Of a stretch of 64,000 bases of DNA, positions 23,265 to 35,512 are shown piece by piece. The notes under the pieces are model-generated. The model did no database searches. It had not been told where the DNA came from and saw nothing but the letters and a program-made list of their open reading frames with translations. The first letter of the stretch is position 1. The number at the start of each line of letters is the position of its first letter. Source of the stretch: Cryphonectria parasitica EP155. Its lineage: Eukaryota; Ascomycota; Sordariomycetes; Diaporthales; Cryphonectriaceae. The stretch covers positions 4,148,759 through 4,212,758 of the forward strand of contig NW_024468911.1 of assembly GCF_011745365.1 (NCBI RefSeq), given 5' to 3'. The position numbers and the translations under genes are program-made.

Positions 23265-25358
23265 TCAAGAACCTCCACGTTCATCGTAAGCTGGTGAGCC
23301 CGGCCGATGAGAAGGTTGGTGTGATGTAGGGATTGCAAAGGTTCCATGTGACGCACCAGGCAGTCTTTCCTGCTGTTGCTCTGTCCCCCATGGCTCCTGG
23401 TTTAGTGGACCAGGGAAGGGATTGTGCCGCTGGTACGGCGGTGGTAGGCCACCGTGGCCAGGATGCTGGTAGAGACTCAGTTGTGTGGTGTAGTTCGACG
23501 TCTCGCGCAGGTACTTGTCCCGATCATGTTGAGGATTGTGATGACCTGTAGGTGCTGCCACTCCTGGGGGCCCGAAGTGGGATGAGTGCTGGCTGAGAGG
23601 TGGCGGTGGTTGTTGTTGTTGCGGCTCGGGCGCCTTGCCCTTGCCATTTTTGCTCTCCAAATATGCCCAGCGTGCCGCTGCCTGATTCTCTGGAGGCTGG
23701 TAAATGGAGTTTGTCGCTCTGGGGTCCCAGATGGGAAGACCGCCTGGAGGTGCGGCCTCACCAAGCGGACGGCCGTGAGCGAAGGATGCAAGGTTGCCAT
23801 TGATGCCGACCAGACCCCACGCAAAGACAGCCACGTCGCGGATGGACCGCATCAAATGGTCTATGGGTGGTCCGCCGGCAGCCTTGACGCTTTCACGCAG
23901 TGGCATGTACTGTGGAAGCAGTGGCGCTTGGAATGTGTACAGCATCTCGGGAGGCACGTAAGGCCTGACGGGCTGCTGAGCCCACGGTGCAGCGAAGAGA
24001 CCGTTCTCGAAATCCCACGGAGGCAAGACCAGTGGTGGGTGAGCCGCAGGGATGGGAGGTCGAGCCCTTCGTAGTATCACAACCAGGCCATCAGAGGTAC
24101 ACGAGACAACGGCCTCGAGCTCGACAGAAAGAAGCGGCTGGCGCCCATTCCGAGGTCGCCGTGGTCTGTGGTCTGCCTGCCTGTCCGCAGGCGCCGCAAC
24201 AGTAGACGGTTGCGTGTACGACGGCTCGTGGGGGGGTGGGCCGAAGCCTGCACTCGAGGCACTATTGGACGAGTGCTGTGCCGAGCTGCCGGTGCTCGCC
24301 AGGGGGAGGAACTCGATGCTGTCATCTTCACTCTCTTGCTTGATTGGCGGACCGCTCTGCTCTCGCGAGCCGTCCTCCGCTGCACTGTTCAGCGCTGCAC
24401 CTCCGTCGTCCGAGTCACTGTTGCTACCGCCGGCATCTCCTTCATTCATCGGCTCGTCATCATCGCTGTCTTGTTCCGCGCCCTCGAAGTCTTCCTCCTC
24501 CCGTGGGTCTCTTGACCAGAAGCGTAAGTACGCGATGGAGTCGTTGGCCTTGGCGCTCTCGAGACACTGTAGGGCATCAGGCAGGCACCGCTCTTGGATG
24601 CAGCGGTAAAAGCTTTTGTCCTTGACCTGCTCCGGGGAGAGGCCAAGGACCGATGCGACTGCGTTGGTGGCGAACATGATGGTGAGGTTCCTCGTGAAGC
24701 GGTTCAGGATCAGCGCGGCCCGGGGTTCACGCTCCACGGGCGGCATCTGGAATTTGGGAGATAGGTGCTCCAACATGTGATAGCGGGGGTCTCGAGGGGA
24801 GGAGGAGAAGATGCGTCGGATCTGTGCACCTTCGATGGCCCGCCTTTCACTCTTCGCACCCTGGCGGTAGATGCTGGTACACGCAACCAGCACATCGTGG
24901 ACCACTGTGAAGCAACACTCACAGCTCACCCACTGGCCGTCTGCCGACAAGACTCTGGCATAATGAAGACTGGCAGCCTTGTCGAGGAGGATCCCTCGGC
25001 TGTGGATCGACCTTGCAAAAGGGACCTCGTCAGGGTGGAAGTAGTCAAAGACGGACCGCCCGCGAACATGTTCTGCTCGCCAGCCCAGGATGTCATTGAT
25101 GGACTCTGATGCAAAGAGGATGTTGCAGTCAGGCGTCAAGTCTGCGAGAATTCGGTATATCAGACCAATTGTTCTTCAAATCACTTCGCTCACTCACTCA
25201 CTCGCTCGCTCGCTCACCAAGGCGACACCCGACTACGACTTGAAGCTGGGCACACGGGGCGCCTTATATGCAAGGACGGGAAGGAAAGGTTGGGCCTCTG
25301 GACTATCGACGATGTGCTCTTCCAACTTACTGTGTATGGTCATGAATGTGTGCTCCAT
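23265..25358 (-). CDS. Fungal PAS-domain protein
   Basis: Two exons, complement(join(23265..25141,25331..25358)), 634 residues. The first exon encodes only MEHTFMTIH plus one base, then a 189-base intron (GTAAGT, CAG). The join gives MTIHNLTPDCNILFASESINDILGW, the usual opening of this fungal family. PAS 1 spans about residues 10-110 (GRSVFDYFHPDEV). A second PAS-like segment covers about 145-225 (LTIMFATNAVASVLGLSPEQVKDKSF). An acidic linker, a region with Pro-rich aliphatic patches and a Gln/His/Pro-rich tail (about 510-634) follow. There is no LOV-type GxNCRFLQ cysteine, so flavin photochemistry is unlikely. No DNA-binding domain is visible. Role as a sensory or transcription-associated partner is inference. 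Confidence 0.82.
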
Positions 25359-25976
25359 TGAGTCTAATACCTCAGGGCACCGTTGACGACAGCCGTGTTT
25401 TCTCCTTCTTTTTATCTCCTCGGGAACAGATCAATTTAGTGCGTCACTGCCGCCGAGTTTGGGCGTAGTGTGGGGAGAGAGGAGAAGGGAGAGAAAAGAG
25501 AGCAAGCAATACTCGGGCCAATCTTCCAGTGGCCGAAAGGTAAGTAGGCTAAGACAATGGCGTTTAGACTAGTCGAAAGGTCAAGCCCCGACTTTGACAG
25601 TGGCGCGAGAACCGTTGCGGCGGATCCCTTTGGGACGTGTGACGAGCCGACCTGCAGAGGACGACGGGTGAAAGAGAGAGACCCAACTGATGATGCTACA
25701 GGAAGGAGGGGGAGCGGGGTCACCACTGCTTTGAGTCACTGTCTGTGAGATGTGTCGCGCGGAGGAAAACCAAACGGGGTGGCGCCTGTCAGTTCTCGCT
25801 AAACGAGGACTTGTAGAACATCGATGTCGTCGTGGTGCGGGTCAAAGTCTCACTGGCACTCCCAAACTCTGATAAGCTGGGAGATGAAACGGGCCGATAC
25901 GTGTGGTGCGCGGCAGTCCGCAGTAGCCTTTTCTTTCGGTCTCTCTTCCTTTAATTCTTTTTCTTCCTTTTTTTTT

Positions 25977-25992
25977 GGGGGGGGGGGGGGGC
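25977..25992. repeat. Poly(G) run after poly(T)
   Basis: Sixteen G follow about nine T. It lies some 600 bases upstream of the PAS gene start codon. Confidence 0.9.
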
Positions 25993-28029
25993 GTGTGCTG
26001 TTGGTCTCGTTTATTGGTTAGACCAGATGCAAGAGAGAGACAGGCAAACAGAGACAGGGAGGGAGAGAGCTGTCGACCTTTTTCTTTGTTTACTCTTAAA
26101 TTGTTGTAGAAGAATCGGGTAAAGTTGCGAAGGGGAAGAGTGGTTGATCAAGGATTCGGCCGTGCGAATCTAGAGGGTACTATTCTGTACAAGAACCCTT
26201 TGAATGACCTGAAGAATGCCAACTCAAAAAGTCTTGTTTGGCCCGTGGCTGGATGTGATCACCGTAGTTTGGACTTTTGCAAACGGATGAGTTGACCGTC
26301 GAGGACAAGCAGCTAAGACGTTATAGCTATTTTGTCGAAACTTGTTGTCGAGCTCAGGGAGGCGTGGTTGGTGAAGCTAACCCCAGATTATAGGAGAGGG
26401 AAAGAGCCAAACACCAACAGGTCTGAACTTGACGTCAGAGGTGACATGTGATGGGTGCAAATCAAGTATAGTTGCAGAGCGCAGGAGGATGGATTGCTGG
26501 TGGTTGGTAACCTGTGTGTGTAGCACTCTGGTAGATCAGGCAGCGGAGAGGGAGAGATATAGATAAGTTGTCTCAAACTTTGAAGAGGTAGGAAAGAAAA
26601 CATAAATAATAATAAAGAGATGAGACCACTTGCTGGCTGTCCTCCTCCTCCTCTCCTGAAAGAGTGGAGGACACCGGTGATGGCTTTTATGTCAATTCGA
26701 AGCCGTCCCAAGACATACATATCTGGATGCTTGAATTGCTTTTCGAGCCCCAGAGCCATGGGGGGTCCCCTGCCCCCCTGCCGCTGCCCGCTGTACCGAC
26801 AAGGGTTCACTTTTTGGAGGGGGGAGAGGTCGCGATAGCCTGTCTGCCACCCCAGCCAATTTCTTGGCGTGGAAACGAGGTGTGCCTTCCCCCCTCCCCC
26901 CATGCAGCCGCATACTGCTTTGCTCAACCCTTGGCAACCCACCCAGGCCCGTCCACCCAAGGGTCTTGTAAATGCAGTCAGACGTGGGGTGAGACGCCAA
27001 AGTACGGTAAGTAGTGTACAGTTTCGTACTATGCTAAAATGGTACGGCGCCGCGCGATTACGTGCCGCAAGGTTATATTCTCCGTATCCATTTGACAGCG
27101 TTGTGCTCCTTGAGGTAGTATACATTTCGTCATGGCTTGAAAAATACGTATGTACGATGTAATATTGTATCCACGGGATGCTGGGAGAGGGAAGAAGGTG
27201 GGGGGGGGGGCCCTCTGTCGGGCTGCCTGATTCATGTTTACGAAACGAGGGGGAGACGGGTCAAAGCAAGCCTGTAAAGGTGCGTGTAGTCTGTGAGCTC
27301 ACTCACACACTCACACGTATACACACACCGGCTGCAGCTTGGCATCAAAAGCAACCATGAGGGGGAAGTTGTGTTTTTGAGGGAACATAACGTACCATTA
27401 TGTTAACGTAATGTTATGGTCATTCTTGTTGCCCGGCACCACTGTTGCTGTGCTGCTTTTTCCTGTGCGCCTGTGCCTGTCAGGAATCTTTTTTTTCTTT
27501 TTTTTGGGCAAGCAGCCAAGACTGTACGACCGCAGGGGTTAGCTTCAACTCTAAATTGATGTCACTGCAGGTCATGCTGTTACGAAATCATGGTCGGCCT
27601 CCTTATTTCTATCATGGGTATACGACAAGCCACAGTTGCAGCTGATGTTGCGATTGTGATGGATAGGACCAGGAGGAGGAGGAGAGATGAGGAGGGGAGG
27701 GAGAAAGGGAGACTTCGGAGCGACTCTTGTCGGTATCTCAGTAATTCCTCCGAACTGTACCAAAGCGTCTTGTGGTCCATGCGCAAAGAAATAAAGATCA
27801 CAACTATTAAGTGTTGCTGGCATGGTTCCTCACTGGGGAAATCTCGCAGCAAGAAACATTCGCCGATTCTTACCAGTCTAGTGCGTTCCAAACACCCAGT
27901 AGTATATCCTGTATGCTTAGCCTGGACAACCCCCCCCCCTCCTCTCCCCGATCTTAGCGCCAAACAGCAACCTCCCCAAACCTTTGAATATCTCGATACA
28001 TGCTGACATGTTAGAGGAATTTGAGATGT

Positions 28030-28030
<1 letters not shown>

Positions 28031-28069
<39 letters not shown>
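28031..28069. repeat. (AC)n microsatellite
   Basis: Nineteen AC units, uninterrupted, in the gene-poor block. Confidence 0.97.
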
Positions 28070-28070
<1 letters not shown>

Positions 28071-30805
28071 GAAAAAGAAGAGACAAGGAGAAAGAGAGCC
28101 CAGGGCCGCCTCGTATGTCATGTGGGCCATGGGAATCGCTTTCAACTAGTCGGGTAGGGCTTGCGAACTTGCAGCAATGGCAGCTGGGGCGATGGGGGAG
28201 CTGTCATGGGGATTTTGACAGGGTGCCAAAACTCCACCGTCCCCACTGGTGTGATCACGGAAACGGGATGATTTCCGGCTGAGCTGCGGTTCTCATTTTG
28301 GAACTACAAGCTGCCGATGAGAATCGGGAATGGTTGACGGACAGGGTAAGACGGGGGGTCGTGGCGGGGGGGGGGGGGGAAGCTGGTTGTTCGGTTCGAC
28401 CACGAAGCACGCTCCTCCTACTAGCCTTAACCATAACAAAGTTGTGATCTTCCGTCATCTCGCGAGACAGCTTGGATCGGCCTGTCAAATGCATATAAGC
28501 TCGCTGTAGCGCAAGATCGCTGTTGAGCGCTGACGTTGAATCCTTAAAGAGTGATTGACATCTGATGGTTAAAAGAGAGCCTCATAAAATCGACTGGCCA
28601 ACAACTTGTGGCAATTTTGTTCGCAATGACCTTCCGCAAGCCGATCACGCAAGGATTCGTGTAGCACAACAGGCGATCTTTCTTTCCCTCTTTCTTCTTT
28701 CTTCTTTTCCTTTACCAAATGCACGAGGCGATTGCTTTGAGATGGTGGCCTGAAGGACAGGGTCAACAGATCGGTCGTCTCCCATAGGACAATAATCCAA
28801 CCCCTCCATATAGTATGGATGTGTGTGAGTGTGTGATCGAGATTGGCAGCCTTGCAGCCTCGCCCATGTTTGCTGCCTGCTTCAAATTGGGTAGGGCTGC
28901 AGTGTTGGATCCATCCTTGACAGCACCCTTGACAGTTTCCTGCACGATGGGCAGAACCCTGCCAGGATTGCTGAGATCGGATGCTCGTCATTCGTCAGGG
29001 TGCTACCGGACCCCTGGGTACGTCGTCCAGTGTCGCGGGCCGCGGCGATGTTTCTGACAGCCGAACGATCCGGCCTCTCCTCAACCAGATTGTGGCTGTC
29101 AGAATAATACCTAAGCGATGGTCTCCTTTCGACCCCTGTCAGCCGTGATTCTTTTTTGATTTTCTTTTCTGTGCCCATATATAGACACATGGCCGGCTGG
29201 GATCTGTCAAGGATGAGGCCACCGGAGACGCTCTCCAGCAAGCCGCTATCGTACAACCGTCGCAGAAGCGGAGTCTCCGTCCGTGGCTGCTCTGTCAAGA
29301 GATGAGAGGATGGGACATTGTTAGATGATAAGTGCTACATGCGCGAACGGGTGTTCTGAGAACAGTCTACCATGGTACCATGATACTCAAAATCAAGAGA
29401 ACTACTGGGGAAGCGTTCCGCTCTGATGGCTCGGCGACTGTACCATCCGGTGAGATTTGGAGGGGGGGGGGGACAGACCCGTGTAGAGACTACGTAATCT
29501 CAGCCTCGTCACGTTTTATCTGCGGCTGAATGATATATGCGATGGATTCGTGACCAATAACAACCAACATATCATGATCAAGATCCTCGAAGAATATTTG
29601 TGCAAACAGGATCGATGTCTCTCTGATGAGCGAAGATTCCCACGTCCTGTCAGCATTCTTGGGATCTGCTCGAGCAGTGGACACATCGAGGCCAGCCCCG
29701 GGGGGAGTTGCAGCAAGGCGGAAGCATAGGATCAAAATGGCTGCCTCCGATATGCAGGCGCAGTAACATGCACGCAACCATGCAAGAAAAAGCATGCTTT
29801 CCCCGTACTATGTCGGGACTTCTCTGGTACTATATGGATATCACGCAACGTTGTGGCTTGGGCCTTGATGCAAATTGGGGAGAAGTCCGGCGGTTTTCAT
29901 AACTCTGTACAGTTGGTGCAAGCGGTAGATCGAATCAACCAAGCACAGAGAGGCGCTCGATCAGCATCGATCGCTGATCAAGCTCGAAATCTGAGATCAA
30001 GCCGATGAGCTCTTCGTCACGACGACATTCGGGACGTCATGTCGGTCAGGTAAGCCCAGGGCCAAAGAAGAAGAAAAAGAAGAAACATGACGATTTGCGC
30101 CTGGGTGGCTGGCCGGCGGTTGTTACACCAAATGGGTAGGCTCTGTGCCCATATGTAGAGCCGCCAGTATTTCAAGGGTCAAGAAAAGCAGATTGTTTGT
30201 CGGTGAGCTGTGATATGGCTCGATTCGGAGAGCCAGGCGCATGTTCTCATCATCTCGTCAGTTGTAAACGGCATCTGTCGTCCGTGCCAAGACTGGCGGC
30301 TGTCGATGCATGTAACGTCAGTGAGATCCAAGTTGCAATTGCACACAAAAGGGGATGTTGTTGAGCCAGATATGCTGAAGAAGAAAAAAACAAACAACGC
30401 GGTAGCTTATGGATTGCAAAGAGCTAGTAAACTGGGTGGTCAGTATAGTCTAATGAAAATCTAATCAAGTTTGTGTAGTGGTAAATTGTCTCGAGGCATG
30501 AAGGTTGGAGTTGTTGACGAAGTGGAAGCCATCAACTAGGCCCCAGCATCCCAGGGTGTGCCTGGTCAGACTGTACATAATACTGAGCGTGCTGAGGTAG
30601 ACTTGTTGAGGAGCCTACGGGGGCGAGCTTCTAGGGTCCTCATCCAAATGTTCAGGGGTCTTGGCTCTCCTCACAGGTCCCAAAAGGGAAGTCGAGAACC
30701 CTGGATTCTAGCGTCAGGGTTTTATCAAATCAACAACGCGAAGCCATCTCAGCACAAGACACACCCAGTTCTCTCGGTAAAGCCAACTTAATTCCATTGA
30801 ACAGC

Positions 30806-33013
30806 ATGCCTCCATTACATGATCCAGAATGGGATCTTCCAAGGCTGCGTGCATCGTTTGGATTCGAGGTTCGTTCTTTGAGTTATTTGGGCAATACGCT
30901 GTGGTCCGATGCTGAAACTTTCTCTGCTAGGATGATCACAAGTTTACGAAGGGTCTCGACGAGGCGGACACTGGTAAGTCAAGAAACCTAAGTCCTGATG
31001 AGTATGATGTCTCAAAAGTACTCTCTGATTGCTCACTCTTTCCCTACCAAGAATTCTTCGATGTCAAGTTCTATCCTTATGACCCCGTTGGATCGGATCC
31101 AATTTTTGCAGCGGTCAGCAAGAAACATGTGCGTCAACGTCCTTCGCGTCTCTGGCCGGCGCGAGCCTGACCCATGAACTCTTAATTGATGGTAACCTTT
31201 TCAGGTGGTCATATGTCGATTGGTACAAGCAGCAGATAATGTCAATCCCTGCGAGGTTATCAGGGTCATCAGGGACGACGATGTGAGCTTCCGAGGGGTC
31301 CCCGATCCGATCTTGGCCGGTTCGATATACTGACACAGCACAGCAAGAAGCCTTGAACTGCTCATGTTGCTGGTCCAAGGAGGCCGAAACCGATAGAGCA
31401 CTTCTCTGTGTAGCTGGCCGCGATGCCAAGATCAAAGTCTACAACGTGAGGGACGGGAAGCTTCACACGGTTCGTCTATCAAGGGGAGGGGGGGGGGGGC
31501 GGATTGTAGTCCTGGCTCGGAAAATGTTTGCTGACTGGCATATCTCTAGACACTCGTGGGCCATGGAGGCGTAAGTCACGATCCAGGTTACTTTGAGCTG
31601 CATGCTGCCTATATTAACCGAGACTGGCCAGGAGATTAACGATCTCGCGACATCGCCCGACAACCCACGGATCATCGCCTCGGCATCAGACGATACCACG
31701 GTCAGGTTATGGAGTCTGGAACCTGTACATGCCAGGCAGCCCTGTGTTTGTCTCCTCGGAGGCGAGGGACATTCGTGGAGCTTACTCAGCGCTGTAGGTG
31801 ACTCGGCTTGACATGACGATCTGCTTCTGGGCCACCTCTAATGCACCGCACAGGCCTTTCACAACACTGGTCGATACCTACTGTCTGCAGGGCATGACCA
31901 GGTTATCAACCTGGTAAGTGCAGTCAAATAACGAAGCCTCCCTCGAGGGCATATCTGAACAAGTCTACAGTGGACAATTCCTGAGCTTCCAGAAGAACAT
32001 GTCGACACGCCACTCGTCGTCCATTACCCTCACTTTTCAACTTCAGAAGTCCACTACGGACTCATTGACTGGTAAGTAGACCATCTGTACGGATTTCAAA
32101 AGCAAGAAAGCTGACCAAAAGTCACAGTGTTGCATTCTATGGCGACCTTATACTCTCCAGAGCTTGCCATGAAGAGAAAATTGTGCTATGGCGAATCGAG
32201 GGCTTCGATTCCGAGGACCCCCCTCCGCCGCCATCCACCGCGCCCACCGCCCACGACCAGACGCGGATGACGCGATCCGCGTTCGCTCCAGCCAACGCAT
32301 CGAGCCAGTGGCAGAGACTGCTACAATTCGAAACTAAAAACTGCGGCGTGCAGTTCTTCCTGCGCTTCAGTCTACACCACGTCGACAGGCAGCACCCGAT
32401 TCTGTGCTTCTGCAACGCTAGAAACGAGATCATGTGGTGGGACATGATGCGCCTCACCGCGTATCAGGATTTTATCAACTCGCTTTGTGTGCCTGGGGTT
32501 GGCCCAGACGCGAGGAGTGCGAAGCCTTCATGGCTTCTACCTGCACATCACAAGTCGAAAGGCCTAGGCCCGCCTTTAGACGAGGAGGGCGAGAAGACGG
32601 TCTCCGCAGCCATCATGAGGCCTGTTCCCCGCAAAGACAGATTCGATGTCGAAGATGTCCTGCGGAACGAAGGTTTTAACATGCAGACAATCAAACTTTG
32701 GCAGAGCCGGTTCGACACCAGCAACCCAAACAAGCTCATCAAACCGCACAGGCAGGAGCTCCTGCAGGGGCCGCCGTTTGTGGGGAGACAGGTTGCGTGG
32801 AGCCTTGACGGGTGCTGGTGTGTCGTTGTGGGAAGCCGGAACCACGCTGTCATCTTCCAGCGGTGGGCCAAGGGCGGACGACTTTCGACCAGCCGGCAGA
32901 ACTCGCATGTCCCTTCGGAGATGCAGAGCCGTCAGGGGACCGCAGCATTTAGGGCCGAGAGTGAAGCCACGAGCGCGAACGCGTCTCTCGTTCAGCCAGA
33001 GGCGCCTATGTGA
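30806..33013 (+). CDS. eed: Polycomb repressive complex 2 subunit EED (WD40)
   Basis: Ten exons, join(30806..30868,30931..30973,31052..31128,31205..31282,31344..31469,31550..31570,31632..31793,31854..31913,31971..32071,32128..33013), 538 residues. EED is the WD40 subunit of PRC2 that binds H3K27me3 and stimulates the methyltransferase. The seven-blade propeller is visible: FFDVKFYPYDPVGSDPIFAAVS, CCWSKEAETDRALLCVAGRDAKIKVYNV, INDLATSPDNPRIIASASDDTTVRLWSL, AFHNTGRYLLSAGHDQVINLW, DCVAFYGDLILSRACHEEKIVLWRIEGF, then LHHVDRQHPILCFCNARNEIMWWDM, and a last blade GRQVAWSLDGCWCVVVGSRNHAVIFQRW. The fungal insert of about 120 residues separates the last two blades. Exon 6 has only 21 bases yet is needed for the conserved TLVGHGGEIND. 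The 3' end lies 135 bases from the stop of convergent RRN11. Confidence 0.93.
31488..31499. repeat. Poly(G) run inside EED intron 5
   Basis: Twelve G about 18 bases after the GTTCGT donor preceding the 21-base microexon. Confidence 0.9.
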
Positions 33014-33148
33014 AACCTCTCGGCTGTAGTAAAGGATGTTTCGAAATCATCGTACAGCAGACGCGGGCGCATACCCAATGTAGAAAAAGCACACGTTGCT
33101 TGGGGGTCTCGATTGGAGACCATACACGAGAAAGACCACCGTTAGTGA

Positions 33149-34672
33149 TTATCTCTTAGGCAGGGACGAGAAGACAGGCAAGCTGCTCCATGTAGAACCC
33201 AAATCATCATCTTCCTCATTAGCTCCGTGGTCATCCTCTCCAGACCCATCCAGCCACCGCTCCGTGAAAGCGTCCAGCCGCCCCCCATTCTCCCTCATCC
33301 TCACAAAACACACCCTCGCCCTCGCCCTCTCTTCGGCCCTCACCCGCATGCCCTCTTCTTCCTCTTCCTCTTCCTCGTCATCACCCGTCTTCGGTGGTGG
33401 CGGCACGCTCAAGTCGCCCACATATAGCGCAACCATCCCGCGAAGCCTCAGCATCTCCACGCTGCGGTTATACGGCGCATTCTCCATCAGTGCGTCCATA
33501 CGTGCGGCGACGTCCCTCATCACTGCCAGGGCCCGATGTGCCAGGGTCTTCTTCTCCTGTCGGAGCCTCCGGTCCCGGATTGTGGGGCCGAAGAGGCGGC
33601 TGTCGTCGTCGTCATCGTCATCGTTGTCGTCCGAGTAGCGCCCGCCGGGCATGTCAAGATCGTCTGACCAGGTCTCGGACGCACGGTCTAGGGTCGCCAG
33701 GGCGAGTTTGTGCTCGATCCAGGTGTTGTAGAGCTCGCAGCTGAAGAGGACAGGGTGGAAGTCCAGGCTGGAGATGGAGTCTGGGTGGAGACGGTTGTAG
33801 GGGTATTGGCGGATGAGGCCCTCGAGGTAGACACGTAGTTGTGGCATGTTGGCTGGGGACCCCCATCTGCGCAATGTCGTCTTGTTTCTCGCTCCGCCGC
33901 CAGACGGAGCATTCGCCGAGTGACTCAGTAGACCTTCACCGTCATCTTCATCGTCTGCTGGCGGTGATGATGGTGCAGAGCCCTCACCTCCAACGTCGTT
34001 GTTATCCATCACCACGATCTCCTCCTTCTCCTGCTGCTGCTGCTGCCCCCCAGGAAGCACAGTCCTCGACCGCGTTTCCCCTGCCCTCATCAACACCTCG
34101 GCGCCCAGACTCCACAGCCCATTCCGCCTCAGATCAACAGGTTTCCCCCTGACTTCACTCCGCCGCAGCAGACCAAACGCCCTCCGCGCACGAGGGATGT
34201 CATCTTCCTCCAGCGCGCGGAGGACCACGCTCGTCAGCACGCCGAGGCGCTGCTCCTGTGCACCACGCATCTGCCGCGCCCGGCGGGCCTTGTCCCTCTT
34301 TGATGACCCTCTGGCTGTAGCCACAGCACTATCATCGTTGTCGTCGTTGTCGTCGTCATCGTCATCATTATCGACATTATCATCCTCAGCAGAGAGTGGC
34401 AGGGGTGGCAGGTCGTCGTCCTCTCCTGCGTGGCCATGGCTGCGGCGCCGGGCAGGGCGGATGGGCCGGTGCGGGAAGTTTGGTAAGTATGTCGATGGCA
34501 GCACGTCAGTCTCGGTCAGCCCTGCGGCGCTGAGCTGTTTGAGTGTGCTTTGGCTGTGGGAGAGCGGGTTGATTGTGTCGGAGGGTAGGGGTTGGGAGCG
34601 GTGGAGGTTGGTGGCGCTGCTGCTGCCGCTGCTGACGGCAGAGGCGGACCGTTTGCGCTTTTGAGAGGACAT
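33149..34672 (-). CDS. RRN11: RNA polymerase I-specific initiation factor Rrn11-like
   Basis: Intronless, 507 residues. Rrn11 is part of the Pol I core factor (with Rrn6 and Rrn7) that positions the enzyme at the rDNA promoter. The start MSSQKRKRS is the first ATG of the open frame. Residues 1-170 are basic then acidic and disordered, with a long Asp tract. The recognised core starts at about 185: LTSVVLRALEEDDIPRARRAFGLLRRS, GKPVDLRRNGLWSLGAEVLMRAG, and, after an acidic linker, LRVYLEGLIRQYPYNR and FHPVLFSCELYNTW. These helix pairs fit the TPR-like fold of the family. The C-terminus is acidic. Assignment rests on recognition of the RARRAFGLL...GKPVDLRRNGLW block; the rest is poorly conserved. 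Confidence 0.75.
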   Translation of the reverse strand: MSSQKRKRSASAVSSGSSSATNLHRSQPLPSDTINPLSHSQSTLKQLSAAGLTETDVLPSTYLPNFPHRPIRPARRRSHGHAGEDDDLPPLPLSAEDDNVDNDDDDDDNDDNDDSAVATARGSSKRDKARRARQMRGAQEQRLGVLTSVVLRALEEDDIPRARRAFGLLRRSEVRGKPVDLRRNGLWSLGAEVLMRAGETRSRTVLPGGQQQQQEKEEIVVMDNNDVGGEGSAPSSPPADDEDDGEGLLSHSANAPSGGGARNKTTLRRWGSPANMPQLRVYLEGLIRQYPYNRLHPDSISSLDFHPVLFSCELYNTWIEHKLALATLDRASETWSDDLDMPGGRYSDDNDDDDDDDSRLFGPTIRDRRLRQEKKTLAHRALAVMRDVAARMDALMENAPYNRSVEMLRLRGMVALYVGDLSVPPPPKTGDDEEEEEEEEGMRVRAEERARARVCFVRMRENGGRLDAFTERWLDGSGEDDHGANEEDDDLGSTWSSLPVFSSLPKR

Positions 34673-35512
34673 CTTGTAGAGGAAAAAAGTGATTTGGTGT
34701 CTGCTCGACGATGACTGAGGTCTATGTGACAGGATGAGGAAGGTGGAGGGGGTATTGAGATTGGTGGTGCCTGCCTCATCAACACAGGTAAGAGCCCTCT
34801 GTGGGAAACTTTTGGTCGTTTGCCATTTGCCAGGCTTGATCTTCAAATTGAAGTCATATGATAGAGTAATATCATCTCCTCACTGACCATCACATATGAG
34901 TTAGGTAAGCTGAGATAGTCGTTGCTTTTTTCCCCCATGGTTGCTGGTGAATGTGTAGTGCGCAAATCTGGTGAGTTCTGCCCCGCGACTAAAACTGGCA
35001 TGAAAATCGGTCCAAAAGGCGAACACGAAGAAAAGTAAAATTCCGCTCCAGATCTCAAACATGCGATGACTTGTCTATTTTACTCTCCCTTGTGTAAGGT
35101 ACATAGTGAATTCACTATTACTGCTGAGCATGGCTTGAAAAGGGCCTCTTATGTTTGATGTGTGTGAAGTGGTAGCTGTGAGCGAGGAATTTTCTCTTTC
35201 CAGTTCTATTCCTTCGTCTTGTTCTGAACAATAAAACCTGTAAATTCCCTCGTTACATACATTCAAGAGCCCAGAATGAGGTCTATCCACCGTCCTCTGA
35301 AACGCCAGTCATGAGATTTTCCTTCTTGTTCTTTTTTGTTTTGCTTTGTTTGTTGCCCTGCATGCATCCGGTTGTCCCATCTATATGCCATTCCGTACTC
35401 GTACAATGACTAAGTAAGTGTTTCTGGGGGTATCTTTCCTTTGCTTTGTTTTATTGACCCTCCTTTTCTCTTTGCATGCAACCAAAAGACCAGACGCAAA
35501 GACATACGCCTA
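34673..35512. other. Spacer RRN11 promoter / carrier 3' region
   Basis: 840 bases with no gene seen. It should contain the RRN11 promoter (minus strand) and the 3' UTR of the mitochondrial carrier. Confidence 0.5.

Larger units (their letters stand above)
25359..30805. other. 5.4 kb gene-poor block
   Basis: The left part should hold the PAS gene promoter and the right end the EED promoter. In between I see no family-like protein, no splice-supported frame and no terminal repeats. Simple repeats present: T9-G16 (25968-25992), (AC)n at 28031-28069, G14 (28366-28379) and G11 (29462-29472). An ORF of 245 residues on the minus strand (26388-27125) has low-complexity, non-protein-like composition and was not called. 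Confidence 0.5.

Noticed and set aside
26388..27125. 245-residue minus-strand ORF
   Set aside because: Composition is not protein-like, with no domain or splice support; it crosses poly-G/C-rich promoter-type sequence.
27394..27420. Imperfect palindrome around GTTAAC
   Set aside because: Only 18 of 27 positions pair, which can arise by chance in AT-rich sequence.
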